From assembly GCF_022809715.1 (NCBI RefSeq), contig NZ_CP094460.1:1798001-1862000 (forward strand): a DNA stretch of 64,000 nucleotides. The letters run 5' to 3'. The notes beneath the pieces were generated by a model, which was given only the letters and a program-made list of their open reading frames with translations, had not been told where the DNA came from and made no database searches. The translations under genes and the position numbers were made by a program. Origin of the DNA: Burkholderia pyrrocinia. Lineage in GTDB: Bacteria > Pseudomonadota > Gammaproteobacteria > Burkholderiales > Burkholderiaceae. Position 1 is the stretch's first letter; each line of letters opens with the position of its first letter. Shown one piece after another: positions 9,439 through 20,339 of the stretch.

Positions 9439-10095
9439 TCAGGTACGCCGGGTCACGCGTCGGACCAGGCGGTCGCCCGTGATTTGCACGGCCGAAACGA
9501 GTGCGATCAGGATCACGATCACGGTCGCCATGACGGTGGTGTCGAAACGCTGGTAGCCGTAGCGGATCGCGAGATCGCCGAGCCCGCCCGCGCCGACGGC
9601 GCCCGCCATCGCGGTCGAGCCGATCAGCGCGACGACGGTGATCGTGAAGCCGCCGAGCATGCCGGGCAGCGCCTCGGGCAGCAGCACGTGCCACACGATG
9701 TGGCGGCGCTTCGCGCCCATCGCGAGCGCGGCCTCGATCAGCCCGCGATCGACTTCGCGCAGGCTCACCTCGGCGATCCGCGCGAAGAACGGGATCGCGG
9801 CGATCGACAGCGGCACGACGGCCGCCCATACGCCGATCGTCGTGCCGATCAGCACGCGCGTGAACGGCAGCAACGCGACGAGCAGGATGATGAACGGCGT
9901 CGAACGGAACACGTTGACGAGCGCGCCGAGCACCGCGTTCACGCCGCGTCGCGCGTAGATGCCGCCGGGCGCGGTCGTCACGAGGATCACCGCAAGCGGG
10001 ACGCCGATCAGCGCCGCGATCGCGGCCGATGCGGCGACCATCGACAGCGTGTCGCGGATCGCGTCGAGCAGTTCGGGCCACCAGAGTTCAAACAT
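9439..10095 (-). CDS. metI: methionine-type ABC transporter permease
   Basis: A 218-residue inner-membrane permease with five hydrophobic segments. The EAA loop that docks on the ATPase is clear ([22 protein letters not shown]), followed by [26 protein letters not shown], diagnostic of the MetI/D-methionine permease family. Its start codon lies inside the 3' end of metN (8-bp overlap), so they are coupled. Together with metN and metQ it makes a complete importer; given the neighbouring oxygenases the substrate may be a methionine analogue or other small organosulfur compound rather than methionine itself. Confidence 0.92.
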   Translation of the reverse strand: MFELWWPELLDAIRDTLSMVAASAAIAALIGVPLAVILVTTAPGGIYARRGVNAVLGALVNVFRSTPFIILLVALLPFTRVLIGTTIGVWAAVVPLSIAAIPFFARIAEVSLREVDRGLIEAALAMGAKRRHIVWHVLLPEALPGMLGGFTITVVALIGSTAMAGAVGAGGLGDLAIRYGYQRFDTTVMATVIVILIALVSAVQITGDRLVRRVTRRT

Positions 10096-11263
10096 AGCCG
10101 AGCACCTCCGCGTGATTCGCATGGCGGCGTGCACGCTCGAGCAACGCGGCAACCGCGCCGCGCGCAGACTGTGCGCCCGCATCGTTCGCGCCGGGCGAAG
10201 CCGCGATCACGAGCCGCCCCTGCGCATGCCCCTGAATCCGCTCGATCCCGCCGTGCAGGAAACGCACGGAGCCGCCGAGCGCCGCCGCGAGCGCGCCGAC
10301 GTCCGGCTCGCCGCCGCTCTCGCCCGTATAACGAACGTCGAGCACGATCTGCGCGCCGTCCGGCAACGCGGCCTGCTCGGGCAGCGGCTGCACGCGCGCG
10401 GCCAGCTCGGCCGGCAGGTCGTGCACCAGCGTGCTGAGCAGCGCGCGCGTCGCGCCGTGGCGCGGATCGCCGAACACGCGCCATACCGGGCCCGTTTCGA
10501 CGACTTCGCCCTGTTCGATCACCGCGACCGTGTCGCACACCGCGCGGATCACTTCCATCTCGTGCGTGATCAGCACGATCGTCCGCCCGAGGCGGCGGTT
10601 GATGTCGGCGAGCAGCGCGAGGATCGACTGCGTCGTCTCGGGGTCGAGCGCCGACGTCGCCTCGTCGCACAACAGCACCTCAGGATCGTGCACGAGCGCG
10701 CGCGCAATGCCGACCCGCTGCTTCTGCCCGCCCGACAGGCTCGCCGGATACGCGTCGCGTTTCGCGGTCAGCCCGACGAGTTCGAGCAGCGCGTCGACCT
10801 TGCGCACGCGCTCGGCCTTCGGCACGCCGGCGATCTTCAGCGGCAGCGCGACGTTCTCGAATACCGTCTTCGCGGACAGCAGGTTGAAATGCTGGAACAC
10901 CATGCCGGTGCGGCGGCGCAGTGCGACGAGGCCGTCCTCGTCGAGCGCGCCGACGTCGACGCCCTGCACGCGCACGCGGCCCGAGCTCGACCGTTCGAGG
11001 CCGTTCAGGAGCCGCAGCAGCGTCGACTTCCCCGCGCCGCTGCGGCCGATGATCCCGAACACCTCGCCGCGCCGCACGTCGAGCGTCACGTCGCGCAGCG
11101 CGGCGGCCTGGCCGCGCGGCGTCGCGAACACCTTGCCGACCTGCTCCAGCGACACGGCCACGCCATCGGCAGGCGCAGCCGTTGCCTCATGCACCGTCGC
11201 TGCGGCGCCGGCGTGCGCGGCCGATGCGTCGATGAAACCCAGCGTATCGAACAATTGCGTCAT
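10088..11263 (-). CDS. metN: methionine-type ABC transporter ATP-binding protein
   Basis: A 391-residue ATPase. Walker A is GRSGAGKST (about residues 73-81), the signature is LSGGQKQRV, Walker B is [12 protein letters not shown], and the H-loop is ITHEM. The C-terminal 100 residues form a NIL domain, the regulatory domain that in MetN binds methionine and inhibits transport. A 35-residue N-terminal extension rich in Ala precedes the ABC core, longer than in E. coli MetN; the start might be further in. It lies between the FMN monooxygenase and metI in the operon. The family call is firm. Confidence 0.92.
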   Translation of the reverse strand: MTQLFDTLGFIDASAAHAGAAATVHEATAAPADGVAVSLEQVGKVFATPRGQAAALRDVTLDVRRGEVFGIIGRSGAGKSTLLRLLNGLERSSSGRVRVQGVDVGALDEDGLVALRRRTGMVFQHFNLLSAKTVFENVALPLKIAGVPKAERVRKVDALLELVGLTAKRDAYPASLSGGQKQRVGIARALVHDPEVLLCDEATSALDPETTQSILALLADINRRLGRTIVLITHEMEVIRAVCDTVAVIEQGEVVETGPVWRVFGDPRHGATRALLSTLVHDLPAELAARVQPLPEQAALPDGAQIVLDVRYTGESGGEPDVGALAAALGGSVRFLHGGIERIQGHAQGRLVIAASPGANDAGAQSARGAVAALLERARRHANHAEVLGYV

Positions 11264-11281
11264 CGCTTCGCTCCGTCACGT

Positions 11282-12694
11282 TCAGGCATGCGCGGGATGC
11301 GCGGGTTCGGCCGCGGCGGCCGGCCGATGCTGCGCGCCGGTATGCCACGCAGGCAGGCGCGCGCCCGCGCCGAACAGTTTCTCGCGCAGCGTCGGCGCGG
11401 GATCGTAGTCTTCCTTGTAGACGCCGCGGTTCTGCAGCTCGGGCACGACCCAGTCGACGAAATCCTCGAACGACTCGGGCATCACGGTGCGCGTCAGGTT
11501 GAAGCCGTCGATGCCGGTCTCGTCGATCCACGACTGCAGCTCGTCCGCAACCTGCGACGGCGAACCGACGATCGGCGCATAGCGACCGCCGAGCGACATC
11601 TGTTCGAGCATCCGGCGCACGGTCCACGTGCCGGTCGTGCTCTTGCGCGAGATCGCGTCGACGGCCGACTGGATCGAATCGGTCTTCACGTACGAGATCG
11701 GTTCGTCGAGGCCGTACTTCGCGAAGTCGATGCCGGTCGAGCTCGCGAAATGCGCGAGGCCGGCTTCGGGGCTCGCGTAGCGCCGGTATTCGTCGAATTT
11801 CTCGCGCGCGAGCCGCTCGGTTTCGGCCGTCACGACGCTCACGCCCGCGAAGATCCGGATCGACGCCGGATCGCGCCCCTGCCGCGCGGCGGCCGCGCGG
11901 ATGTCGAGCGCGGCCGCACGCGCGGCGGCCTTGCTCTGCCCGTTCACGAACACGCATTCCGCGTGCCGGCCCGCGAACTCGACGCCGCGCGCGGACGAAC
12001 CGGCCTGGTACAGCACCGGCGTGCGCTGCAGCGACGGCTCGCTCAGGTGGATCGCGTCGACCGAATAGAACGGCCCGTCGTGCTTCACGCGCCGCACCTT
12101 GCCCGGCTGCGCGAACACGCGTGCCTGTGCATCGCGGATCACCGCGTCGTCGTCCCAGCTCTGTTCCCACAGCTTGTAGACGACGTCCATGTAGTCGTCC
12201 GCGCGCTCGTAGCGGTCGTCGTGGCCGATCTGCTGCGGGAGGCCCATCCCGCGCGCGGCGCTGTCGAGATAACCGGTGACGATGTTCCAGCCGACGCGCC
12301 CCTTCGTCAGGTGATCGAGCGTCGACATGCGGCGCGCGAACAGGTAAGGCGGCTCGTAGGTCAGGTTCGCGGTCACGCCGAAGCCGAGATGGCGCGTGAC
12401 CTGCGCCATCGCGGGCACGAGCAGCAGCGGATCGTTGACGGGCACCTGCACCGATTCGCGCAGCGCGGCGTCGGGGCCGCCGCCGAACACGTCGTACACG
12501 CCGACGATGTCCGCGAGAAAGATCCCGTCGAACTTGCCGCGCTCGAGCGTCTTCGCGAGATCGGCCCAGTAGTCGAGATCGGTGTAGTGCGCGGAGCGGT
12601 CGCGCGGATGCGTCCACAACCCGTGATTGATGTGCCCGACGCAGTTCATGTTGAATGCGTTGAGCAGGATCTTCTTCCGGTTCGCCGTCGTCAT
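11282..12694 (-). CDS. FMN-dependent monooxygenase, NtaA/SnaA/DszA family
   Basis: A 470-residue luciferase-like (beta/alpha barrel) monooxygenase that would use reduced FMN supplied by a separate reductase. Diagnostic segments are NAFNMNCVGHINHGLWTHPRD at the start, VGWNIVTGYLDSAARGMG, and YQAGSSARGVEFAGRHAECVF, all typical of the NtaA/DszA group acting on aminopolycarboxylates, sulfones or sulfonates. The ATG at 12694 follows GGAGG. Position between metQ and metN ties it to the imported substrate. No flavin reductase gene is present in the operon, so one must be supplied from elsewhere. Confidence 0.88.
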   Translation of the reverse strand: MTTANRKKILLNAFNMNCVGHINHGLWTHPRDRSAHYTDLDYWADLAKTLERGKFDGIFLADIVGVYDVFGGGPDAALRESVQVPVNDPLLLVPAMAQVTRHLGFGVTANLTYEPPYLFARRMSTLDHLTKGRVGWNIVTGYLDSAARGMGLPQQIGHDDRYERADDYMDVVYKLWEQSWDDDAVIRDAQARVFAQPGKVRRVKHDGPFYSVDAIHLSEPSLQRTPVLYQAGSSARGVEFAGRHAECVFVNGQSKAAARAAALDIRAAAARQGRDPASIRIFAGVSVVTAETERLAREKFDEYRRYASPEAGLAHFASSTGIDFAKYGLDEPISYVKTDSIQSAVDAISRKSTTGTWTVRRMLEQMSLGGRYAPIVGSPSQVADELQSWIDETGIDGFNLTRTVMPESFEDFVDWVVPELQNRGVYKEDYDPAPTLREKLFGAGARLPAWHTGAQHRPAAAAEPAHPAHA

Positions 12695-12705
12695 GTTCGC
12701 CTCCG

Positions 12706-13557
12706 TCACCACGCGATCGCGTACAGCGAGCCGAACGCGTTGTCGAGCGCCTTGCGCACGGCCGGCGAGTGCTGGTAGATCGCGATGAACTTGCGGATGC
12801 GCGGGTCGTTCACGCTGTCGGGCCGCACGACCCACTGGATCGCGAAGATCTTGTTCTCGGTGCCGTCGAACAGCAGCGCGCTGTTCGGGTCGGTCGTGCC
12901 GGCGAGCTTGATGAAGCTCGGGTAGCCCTGCGCGAGATCGACGTCGTCGAGCGAACGCGCGAGCTGCGACGCTTCGAGCGGGATGATCTTCAGGTGCTTC
13001 GGGTTGGACACGATGTCGTGCGTCGTCGCGCGATAGTCGGCGCCCGGCTTCAGCGTGATCAGCCCCGCGCGCTGCAGCAGCAACAGTCCGCGCCCGCCGT
13101 TCACCGGATCGTTCGCGATCGCGACGCGCGCGCCGTCCTTCAGCTCGGCAAAGCTTTTCACCTTCTTCGAATAGAGGCCGATCTTCATGATCGTGCCGGG
13201 TGCGATCGACACGAAGTTGTAGCCGCCCTGTTTGTTCGCGTTCTCGAGAAACGGGATGTGCTGGAAGTAGTTGACGTCGATGTCCTTGTTCGCGAGCGCC
13301 GCGTTCGGCGTATTCCAGTCGGTGAACTCGACGATCTTCACGTCGAGCCCCTGCGCCTTCGCCTCCTTCGCGGCGATCTTCAGCGCTTCGATCTGCGGGC
13401 TGGTCGAGATGCCGACCTTCAGCGGCGCGGTGTCGGCGCGCGCGCCGTTCAGCAGCCCGACGCCGAACAACCCGGCGAGCAGCGCGGCCGCCAGCAGGCG
13501 GGCCGGCCGCGCGAAGCGGCCGGAGGAAAAGCGGGCGGAAAAAACGGCATGCAGCAT
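12706..13557 (-). CDS. metQ: MetQ/NlpA-type substrate-binding protein
   Basis: A 283-residue periplasmic binding protein. The signal peptide (residues 1-40, ending NGARA) has no lipobox Cys, so this is a soluble rather than lipid-anchored member. The mature part shows NlpA/MetQ motifs: LKVGISTSPQIEALKIAAKEAKAQ, DVNYFQHIPFLE and VAIANDPVNGGRGLLLLQ. It is the first gene of the six-gene operon, with AGGAGAG before the ATG at 13557; an in-frame reading continues upstream but looks non-coding. The partner oxygenases suggest that the ligand is an organosulfur compound; methionine itself is the alternative. Confidence 0.9.
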   Translation of the reverse strand: MLHAVFSARFSSGRFARPARLLAAALLAGLFGVGLLNGARADTAPLKVGISTSPQIEALKIAAKEAKAQGLDVKIVEFTDWNTPNAALANKDIDVNYFQHIPFLENANKQGGYNFVSIAPGTIMKIGLYSKKVKSFAELKDGARVAIANDPVNGGRGLLLLQRAGLITLKPGADYRATTHDIVSNPKHLKIIPLEASQLARSLDDVDLAQGYPSFIKLAGTTDPNSALLFDGTENKIFAIQWVVRPDSVNDPRIRKFIAIYQHSPAVRKALDNAFGSLYAIAW

Positions 13558-13760
13558 GGAAACCACTCTCCTGTCCAAAGACGGTATCGACGGATGAGCG
13601 ACGCCGCGGCGAACGCGCGGGCGTTCTCCGGACAGTCGTCGTCGCATCGGAAAAGGATCAGCCGATGATAGAGAGCGGCGGAGGGGCGGTCTACGAAGCG
13701 ATTGTGCGAAGAAAATCGCGCGCGGCGATATGGCGGGCGATCGGGCGCGGCCGGCCATCC

Positions 13761-13807
13761 GGCCGAAATCTCGGCCTGCCCGCCGCGCGAATTCCGAAAT
13801 CTCGGAA
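13761..13807. promoter_or_regulatory. two upstream activator palindromes for a DctD-like regulator
   Basis: Two inverted repeats share the core CCGAAATCTCGG: GGCCGAAATCTCGGCC at 13761-13776 and TTCCGAAATCTCGGAA at 13792-13807. Both are perfect 6-bp half-sites around AATC. Their starts are 31 bp apart, about three helical turns, so the bound dimers would lie on one face. They sit 84-130 bp upstream of a sigma-54 promoter, the usual enhancer distance. The likely binder is the DctD-like regulator encoded at 17336-18697. Confidence 0.75.
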
Positions 13808-13890
13808 CGGCCTTCGCATCATTCTTTCCGCAGACGATACAAATCCCTTATGAATCAATGATCTGCAAACATGCCGACAGGCCGACACCT

Positions 13891-13905
13891 TGGCACGGAG
13901 GTTGC
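13891..13905 (+). promoter_or_regulatory. sigma-54 promoter for the 2-hydroxycarboxylate transporter
   Basis: The sequence TGGCACG-GAGG-TTGC matches the -24/-12 consensus TGGCACR-N4-TTGC exactly, with GG at -24 (13892-13893) and GC at -12 (13904-13905). Transcription would begin near 13917, about 50 bases before the transporter start codon. The flanking enhancer palindromes and the downstream AAA+ activator gene agree with this. Confidence 0.9.
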
Positions 13906-13966
13906 GTAATAGTCGGCACACGATGCCGCGAAGCAAAGCAGGCATTCCAACATCAGGAGACACGTC

Positions 13967-15331
13967 TTGCAGACCTCTATCCATACCCCGTCCCATCCCG
14001 AGCCGATTGCCGAAGCCGGTCCCGCCACGCGCGCACGCTTCTGGCCGGAAGGCTGGTGGAAGCTGATGGAAATCCGCATCGGCATCATCCCGCTGCCGGT
14101 CTACGTGATCCTGTTCGGGCTGATCGTCGGCTTCGCGGTGACGGGCAAGGTGCCCGGCGAAATCTCGATGGCGATCGCCGTGCTCGCGTTCTTCGGCTTC
14201 ACGTGCGCCGAACTCGGCAAGCGCCTGCCGCTGCTGCGCAACATCGGCGCGGCCGCGATCTTCGCGACCTTCGTGCCGTCGGCGCTCACGTACTACCACC
14301 TGCTGCCGAAGCCGGTGCTGAACCTGACCGTCGAATTCACGAAGTCGACCAACTTCCTGTACCTGTTCATCGCGTCGATCATCGTCGGCAGCATCCTGAG
14401 CATGGATCGTCGCGTGCTGATCCAGGGCTTCGCGAAGATCTTCGTCCCGCTCGCCGTCGGCTCGGTCGCCGCGGCGATCGTCGGCACGGCGGTGGGCACC
14501 GCGCTCGGCCTCGGCGCGCGCCACACGCTGCTGTACATCGTCGTGCCGATCATGGCCGGCGGCGTCGGCGAAGGCGCGATTCCGCTGTCGATCGGCTATT
14601 CGGAACTGATGCACCTGCCGCAAGGCGAGATGTTCGCGATGGTGCTGCCGCCGGTGATGCTCGGCAGCCTGACCGCGATCATCCTGTCGGGCGCGCTCGA
14701 CATGCTCGGCAAGCGCCTGCCGCACCTGACGGGCAACGGCCGCCTGCAGGTCGGCGAAAGCGGCGACATGACGCCGGAAAACGAAGAAATCCGCGGCCAC
14801 GTCGACGTCACGCACATCGCGGGCGCCGGCATCACGGCGATCACGCTGTACCTCGTCGGCCTGATGGCGCACAAGCTGTTCGGCCTGCCCGCACCGGTCG
14901 CGATGCTGTTCCTCGCGGTGCTCGTGAAGCTCGCGCGCGCGGTGTCGCCGCCGCTGCAGGAAGGCGCGTTCGTCGTCTACAAGTTCTTCTCGACCGCCGT
15001 CACGTATCCGCTGCTGTTCGCGATCGGCGTCGCGATGACGCCGTGGGACAAGCTGACCGCCGCGTTCACGATCGTCAACGTCGTGACCATCGTGTCGACC
15101 GTCGCGACGCTGATGGGCACCGGTTTCGTGGTCGGCCGCCTGATGAAGATGTACCCTATCGACACCGCAATCGTGAACGCGTGCCATAGCGGGCAAGGCG
15201 GCACCGGCGACGTCGCGATCCTGACCGCCGCGAACCGGATGCAGCTGATGCCGTTCGCGCAGATCGCGACGCGCATCGGCGGCGCGATCGTCGTCACGGT
15301 CACGCTGATCCTGGTCGCGCACTTCGGGTGA
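13967..15331 (+). CDS. 2-hydroxycarboxylate (CitS/MleP-type) transporter
   Basis: A 454-residue polytopic membrane protein of the 2-hydroxycarboxylate transporter family, which imports malate, citrate or lactate with Na+ or H+. It has the family's paired re-entrant GGxG motifs, GGVGEGAIPLSIGYSE and CHSGQGGTGDVAILTAANR, in two inverted halves, and starts with EIRIGIIPLPVYVILFGLIV. I start it at TTG 13967 because AGGAGA at 13955-13960 is ideally spaced and the first ATG is 33 codons in. A sigma-54 promoter lies upstream, and a sensor kinase/activator pair follows, so expression is probably induced by an external dicarboxylate or hydroxy acid. Confidence 0.92.
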   Translation: MQTSIHTPSHPEPIAEAGPATRARFWPEGWWKLMEIRIGIIPLPVYVILFGLIVGFAVTGKVPGEISMAIAVLAFFGFTCAELGKRLPLLRNIGAAAIFATFVPSALTYYHLLPKPVLNLTVEFTKSTNFLYLFIASIIVGSILSMDRRVLIQGFAKIFVPLAVGSVAAAIVGTAVGTALGLGARHTLLYIVVPIMAGGVGEGAIPLSIGYSELMHLPQGEMFAMVLPPVMLGSLTAIILSGALDMLGKRLPHLTGNGRLQVGESGDMTPENEEIRGHVDVTHIAGAGITAITLYLVGLMAHKLFGLPAPVAMLFLAVLVKLARAVSPPLQEGAFVVYKFFSTAVTYPLLFAIGVAMTPWDKLTAAFTIVNVVTIVSTVATLMGTGFVVGRLMKMYPIDTAIVNACHSGQGGTGDVAILTAANRMQLMPFAQIATRIGGAIVVTVTLILVAHFG

Positions 15332-15407
15332 CGCACCGCAGCGCGCCTCGTCGCGCCGGCTGCTTTGCACGCGCCGCCGCCGGCCTTGCCGGCGCGCGGC
15401 GCGCGTC

Positions 15408-15457
15408 GTTGCGGACGGCCGGTTGCGGACGGCCGGTTGCGGACGACCGGTTGCGGG
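15408..15457. repeat. 14-bp tandem repeat, 3.5 copies
   Basis: The unit GTTGCGGACGGCCG is repeated at 15408-15421 and 15422-15435, then as GTTGCGGACGACCG at 15436-15449 and as a partial copy at 15450-15457. It occupies the leader just before the sensor kinase start at 15463 and leaves no recognisable ribosome site. Copy number could vary between strains. Confidence 0.9.
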
Positions 15458-15462
15458 TTTCG

Positions 15463-17335
15463 ATGAGGGCGAACGTGCAGAAAAGCTTCAAGGGGATCCC
15501 GTGGTGGGGCTGGGCGTCGGCCGCCGTGCTGTATGTCGGCGTGGCCGCTGCGGCCGTCGATTTCGCATGGGAACGCGCGATCGACGCGCTCGAGGAAACC
15601 GGCGCGCACCGGCTCGACCTGTATGCGTCGAGCCTGAAAAGCGAGCTCGGCCGCTTCGATATCCTGCCCGGCCTGGTCGCGCGGCAGGACGGCGTGCGTG
15701 CGATGCTGAAGGCCGCGCCGCACGACGCGCCCGACCTCGTGCACAAGGTGAACACGTACCTCGAAGCCGTGAACCGCGATGCGGGCAGCGGCGCCGTTGA
15801 CGTGATCGACCTGCAGGGCGAAGTGATCGCCGCCAGCAACTGGAACGAGACGATCAGCTTCGTCGGCACCAACGTGTCGTACCGGCCGTACTTCAAGGAT
15901 GCACTCGCGCGCGGCAGCGGCCGCTTCTTCGGCATCGGCACCAACACGGGCGTGCCGGGCGTCTACTTCGCCAGCGCGGTGCGCGACGACGGCGTGCCGA
16001 TCGGCGTAGCCGCCGTGAAGATCAGCGTCGATTCGCTCGAATCGGCATGGCGCGCGCCGGGCGTCGCCGCGATGGTCGTCGACAGCAACGGTGTGGTCGT
16101 GATCTCGACCGAACCCGCATGGAAATTCACCGCGCTGCGCCCGATCACCGCGCAGCAGCAGCACGACATCCAGGCGTCGCGCCAATACGCGGGCCGTACC
16201 GTCGACGCGCTGCCGTACCGCCGCATCGGCGACCGCAGCGCGGCCGCGTGGCTCGGCGCGTTCCCCGATCCGCGCCGCGCCGGCCACAGCACGCGCTATC
16301 TGGTGATGTCGCGGCCCGCGCCGCAGGCCGGCGATTCGCTGATGGTGCTGCTCGACATCGCGGGCGCGCGGCGCCAGCAGCAGACGGCGTTCGTGTTCGT
16401 CACGGGCGCGTTCCTGATCGCCGCGCTGCTGGCCGGCTACGCGATCCAGCGCCGCCGGGCGATCGTCGCGCGGCTGAGCGCACAGGATGCGCTGCGCCGC
16501 GCGAACGACCGGCTCGAACTGACCGTCGCACAGCGCACGGCCGCGCTGACGGCCGCGAACGAGCGGATGCAGCGCGAGATCGACGAGCGCGAGCGCACCG
16601 AGCAGCGGCTGCGCGATTCGCAGCAGGAAGTCGTGCACGCGGGCAAGCTCGCGGTGCTCGGGCAGATGGCCGCCGGCCTCACGCACGAGCTGAACCAGCC
16701 GCTCGTCGCGATCCGCACGCTGTGCGACAACGCGCGCACGTTCTTCGCGCGCGGCCAGCCGGCGCAGGCAGATGCCAATCTCGAACGGATCGGCAAGCTC
16801 GTCGACAGCATGGCGGTGCTCACCGGCGAGCTGAAGACCTTCGCGCGCAAGCCCGACGTCGAGCGCGTCGCGGTGTCGCTGAACGAGGCTGTCGCACATG
16901 CACGGCTCATCTACGACGCGCGGATCCGCGACGAAGGCGTGCGGCTCGACGTGCACATCGCGCCCGGCACGGCGGTGTCGGCCGAATCGAGCCAGTTGCA
17001 GCAGGTGATCGTGAACCTGCTCGGCAACGCGCTCGACGCGGTGCACGATGCGCCCGTGCGCCGCATCGTCATCGAGGCGGCCGAGGCGGACGCAGCCGGC
17101 CGCGTGCGCTTCACGATCGCCGACAGCGGTGCCGGCATCGCGCCCGACGTGCTGCCGCACCTGTTCGAGCCGTTCGTCACGACCAAGCCGCGCGGCCAGG
17201 GCCTCGGGCTCGGCCTCGCGATCACGTCGCGCATCGTCGAGGCGTTCGGCGCGAAGATCGCCGCGACGAACCGCGACGAAGGCGGCGCGCAGTTCAGTAT
17301 CGAATTCGCGGCGGCGACGCTGCAAAGGACAGAGC

Positions 17336-17346
<11 letters not shown>
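15463..17346 (+). CDS. DctB-like sensor histidine kinase
   Basis: A 627-residue membrane kinase. A first membrane helix (about residues 15-32) and a second (about 310-330) bracket a periplasmic double-Cache sensor domain (DVIDLQGEVIAASNWN, VGTNVSYRPYFKDAL, GIGTNTGVPGVYF) of the type that binds C4-dicarboxylates in DctB. A coiled linker (VAQRTAALTAANERM) leads to HisKA with phospho-His408 in THELNQPL, then the ATPase with N, G1 and G2 boxes (NLLGNALDAV, DSGAGI, GQGLGLGL). The ATG at 15463 has no good ribosome site and follows a 14-bp tandem repeat. It overlaps the regulator gene by 11 bp. It probably senses the substrate of the transporter upstream. Confidence 0.9.
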
Positions 17347-18697
<1,351 letters not shown>

Positions 18698-18722
18698 CGC
18701 GGACAAGGACACGCACCACAGC

Positions 18723-19064
18723 ATGGATCGCATCGAAGTCACCGAACACGGCCGCCTCATTGGCCAAACCCACGGCCACCTGATCCGTGGCGTCACGCGC
18801 GCGCAGAAGACCTTCCGCCCCAGCGACTGGCCCGAACGCCTAGCCGGCGTCATCACGATGTTCGTCGGCGAACGGCGGCCCGGCTATCCGTGCGCGCTGT
18901 CGCGGCTCGCGATGCCGGTCGTCGACGGCGGCGTCAAATGCCTGTTCGTGTCGGACGAATTGCGCGGCGTGTGCGCGGACGCGTTCGACTTCGCGATGCA
19001 GTTCGCGGCCGATAATGACCTTCCCGTCGAGCTTCAGACTGCACCCGCGTTGACGATGCGCTGA
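18723..19064 (+). CDS. DUF3579 protein
   Basis: A 113-residue soluble protein of the DUF3579 family, recognised by QTHGHLIRGVTRAQKTFRPSDWPERLAG, characteristic of beta-proteobacterial members. No function is established. It begins 25 bp after the response regulator stop, so it may be read on the same transcript, though the family is usually found in unrelated contexts. The region 19065-19310 that follows holds no gene that I can support. Confidence 0.75.
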   Translation: MDRIEVTEHGRLIGQTHGHLIRGVTRAQKTFRPSDWPERLAGVITMFVGERRPGYPCALSRLAMPVVDGGVKCLFVSDELRGVCADAFDFAMQFAADNDLPVELQTAPALTMR

Positions 19065-19310
19065 CGCGCAGCCCCCTGCCCCCCCTCTTTCCGGTGCGTT
19101 TGCGCGTGCGCGCAGGCCACCGCATGCCCTTTCTCCGCCGAAATCAATCGTCAGATTATTGAAGGCTTCGATGCATGACCACGCCCCGACAAGGGTTTTC
19201 AGCCGAGCCATCAATAAAATTGATCGTCACGATGAAAATTATGCGTTTTCCTTGCAGGTCGCCGTGATGCATAGTTGCGTCGTGTTGACGCACCTTTGAG
19301 TCTTTCAGTC

Positions 19311-20162
19311 ATGAACATGCGAATCGAGCCGTCCGTGCTCGCGAACCCCGACCTGCAATTTGCGACGCTTTCGTCAGGCATCAGCCTGCCGTATGTCGAG
19401 CGGGGCAGCGGCGCGCCGATGGTGTTCGTGCACGGCTCGCTGTGCGACTACCGCTACTGGGATCCGCAGCTTGCATCGCTGTCGGCCCACTACCGCTGCA
19501 TCGCGCCGAGCCTCAGCCACTACTGGCCGGCCGTCGAAGCGGGCATCCAGGACGAGTTCAGCTGGCAGAACCACGTCGACGAGCTCGCCGAATTCATCGA
19601 CGCACTCGATCTCGGCCCCGTGCACCTGGTCGGCCATTCGCGTGGCGGCAGCGTCGCGTTCAACGTCGCGCGCCAGCATCCGCAACTCGTCGAATCGCTG
19701 ACGCTCGCCGATCCGGGCGGCCCGCTGCAACAGCCGGGCGTGCGCGAAGCCGCGCTGCCGGCCGCCGCGATCGCGCTGCGCACGAAGGCCGTGAACCTGA
19801 TCGGGCAAGGCGACGTCGAGTCGGGTCTCGAGATGTTCGTCGATTCGGTGAGCCTGCCCGGCGCGTGGAAGAAGAGCACGTCGCGCTTCCGCACGATGGC
19901 GATCGACAACGCGAGCACGCTGCCGAAGCAACTGCGCGACCCGCTGCCCGCGTATTCGCAGCACACGGCCGGCGATATTGCATGCCGCACGCTGCTGATC
20001 GACGGCCAGCGCAGCCCGAAGATGTTCCGCCACAACGTCGACACGCTGTCGCAGTGGATCGGCGATGCGCAACGGCAGACCGTCGCCGGCGCGTCGCACG
20101 GGATGAATGCAGCGAGCCCCGCCGTGTTCAACCGTTACGTGCACGAGTTCGTCGCCGCGTAA
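19311..20162 (+). CDS. alpha/beta hydrolase
   Basis: A 283-residue single-domain alpha/beta hydrolase with the oxyanion segment VFVHGSLCDYRYW, nucleophile elbow GHSRGG (Ser110), an acid in LLIDGQRSPKMF and His in VAGASHGMN, so the catalytic set seems complete. It is probably an esterase or C-C hydrolase; the substrate cannot be read. ATG 19311 is used; an in-frame TTG lies 12 codons upstream and a second ATG two codons downstream. It stands alone, converging with the PACE efflux gene. Confidence 0.85.
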   Translation: MNMRIEPSVLANPDLQFATLSSGISLPYVERGSGAPMVFVHGSLCDYRYWDPQLASLSAHYRCIAPSLSHYWPAVEAGIQDEFSWQNHVDELAEFIDALDLGPVHLVGHSRGGSVAFNVARQHPQLVESLTLADPGGPLQQPGVREAALPAAAIALRTKAVNLIGQGDVESGLEMFVDSVSLPGAWKKSTSRFRTMAIDNASTLPKQLRDPLPAYSQHTAGDIACRTLLIDGQRSPKMFRHNVDTLSQWIGDAQRQTVAGASHGMNAASPAVFNRYVHEFVAA

Positions 20163-20168
20163 GTTCAC

Positions 20169-20194
20169 GGGCGGCGTTCGTTCCGCCCGGTTTT
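20169..20194 (+). terminator. hairpin terminator after the alpha/beta hydrolase
   Basis: Perfect stem CGGGCGG / CCGCCCG (20169-20175 and 20184-20190) with an 8-nt loop, directly followed by GTTTTCCC. It sits 7 bp after the hydrolase stop codon and fits an intrinsic terminator with a short U tract. Confidence 0.65.
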
Positions 20195-20339
20195 CCCAGT
20201 TTCATCCGGAAACGGTGCGGGCCCGCCCCGCATCGCTTTCCTGTCGCCCGCCGCACGTCACCGGCGCATCCGCTGCGCGGATCCAGACACCTCTGAACGA
20301 TCCACGTCCGCGTGCCGGACACCGGCGCGGCGCATTGCA

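Noticed and set aside
9959..12778. A 939-residue open frame on the plus strand across metN and the FMN monooxygenase
   Set aside because: It is an antisense shadow of real genes: Arg/Ala/His-rich low-complexity translation, no family motifs, and the minus strand reads clear metI, metN and monooxygenase proteins. The same holds for the long frames opposite the kinase/regulator genes (14977-18564, minus) and opposite the M20/MFS operon (56714-59524, plus).
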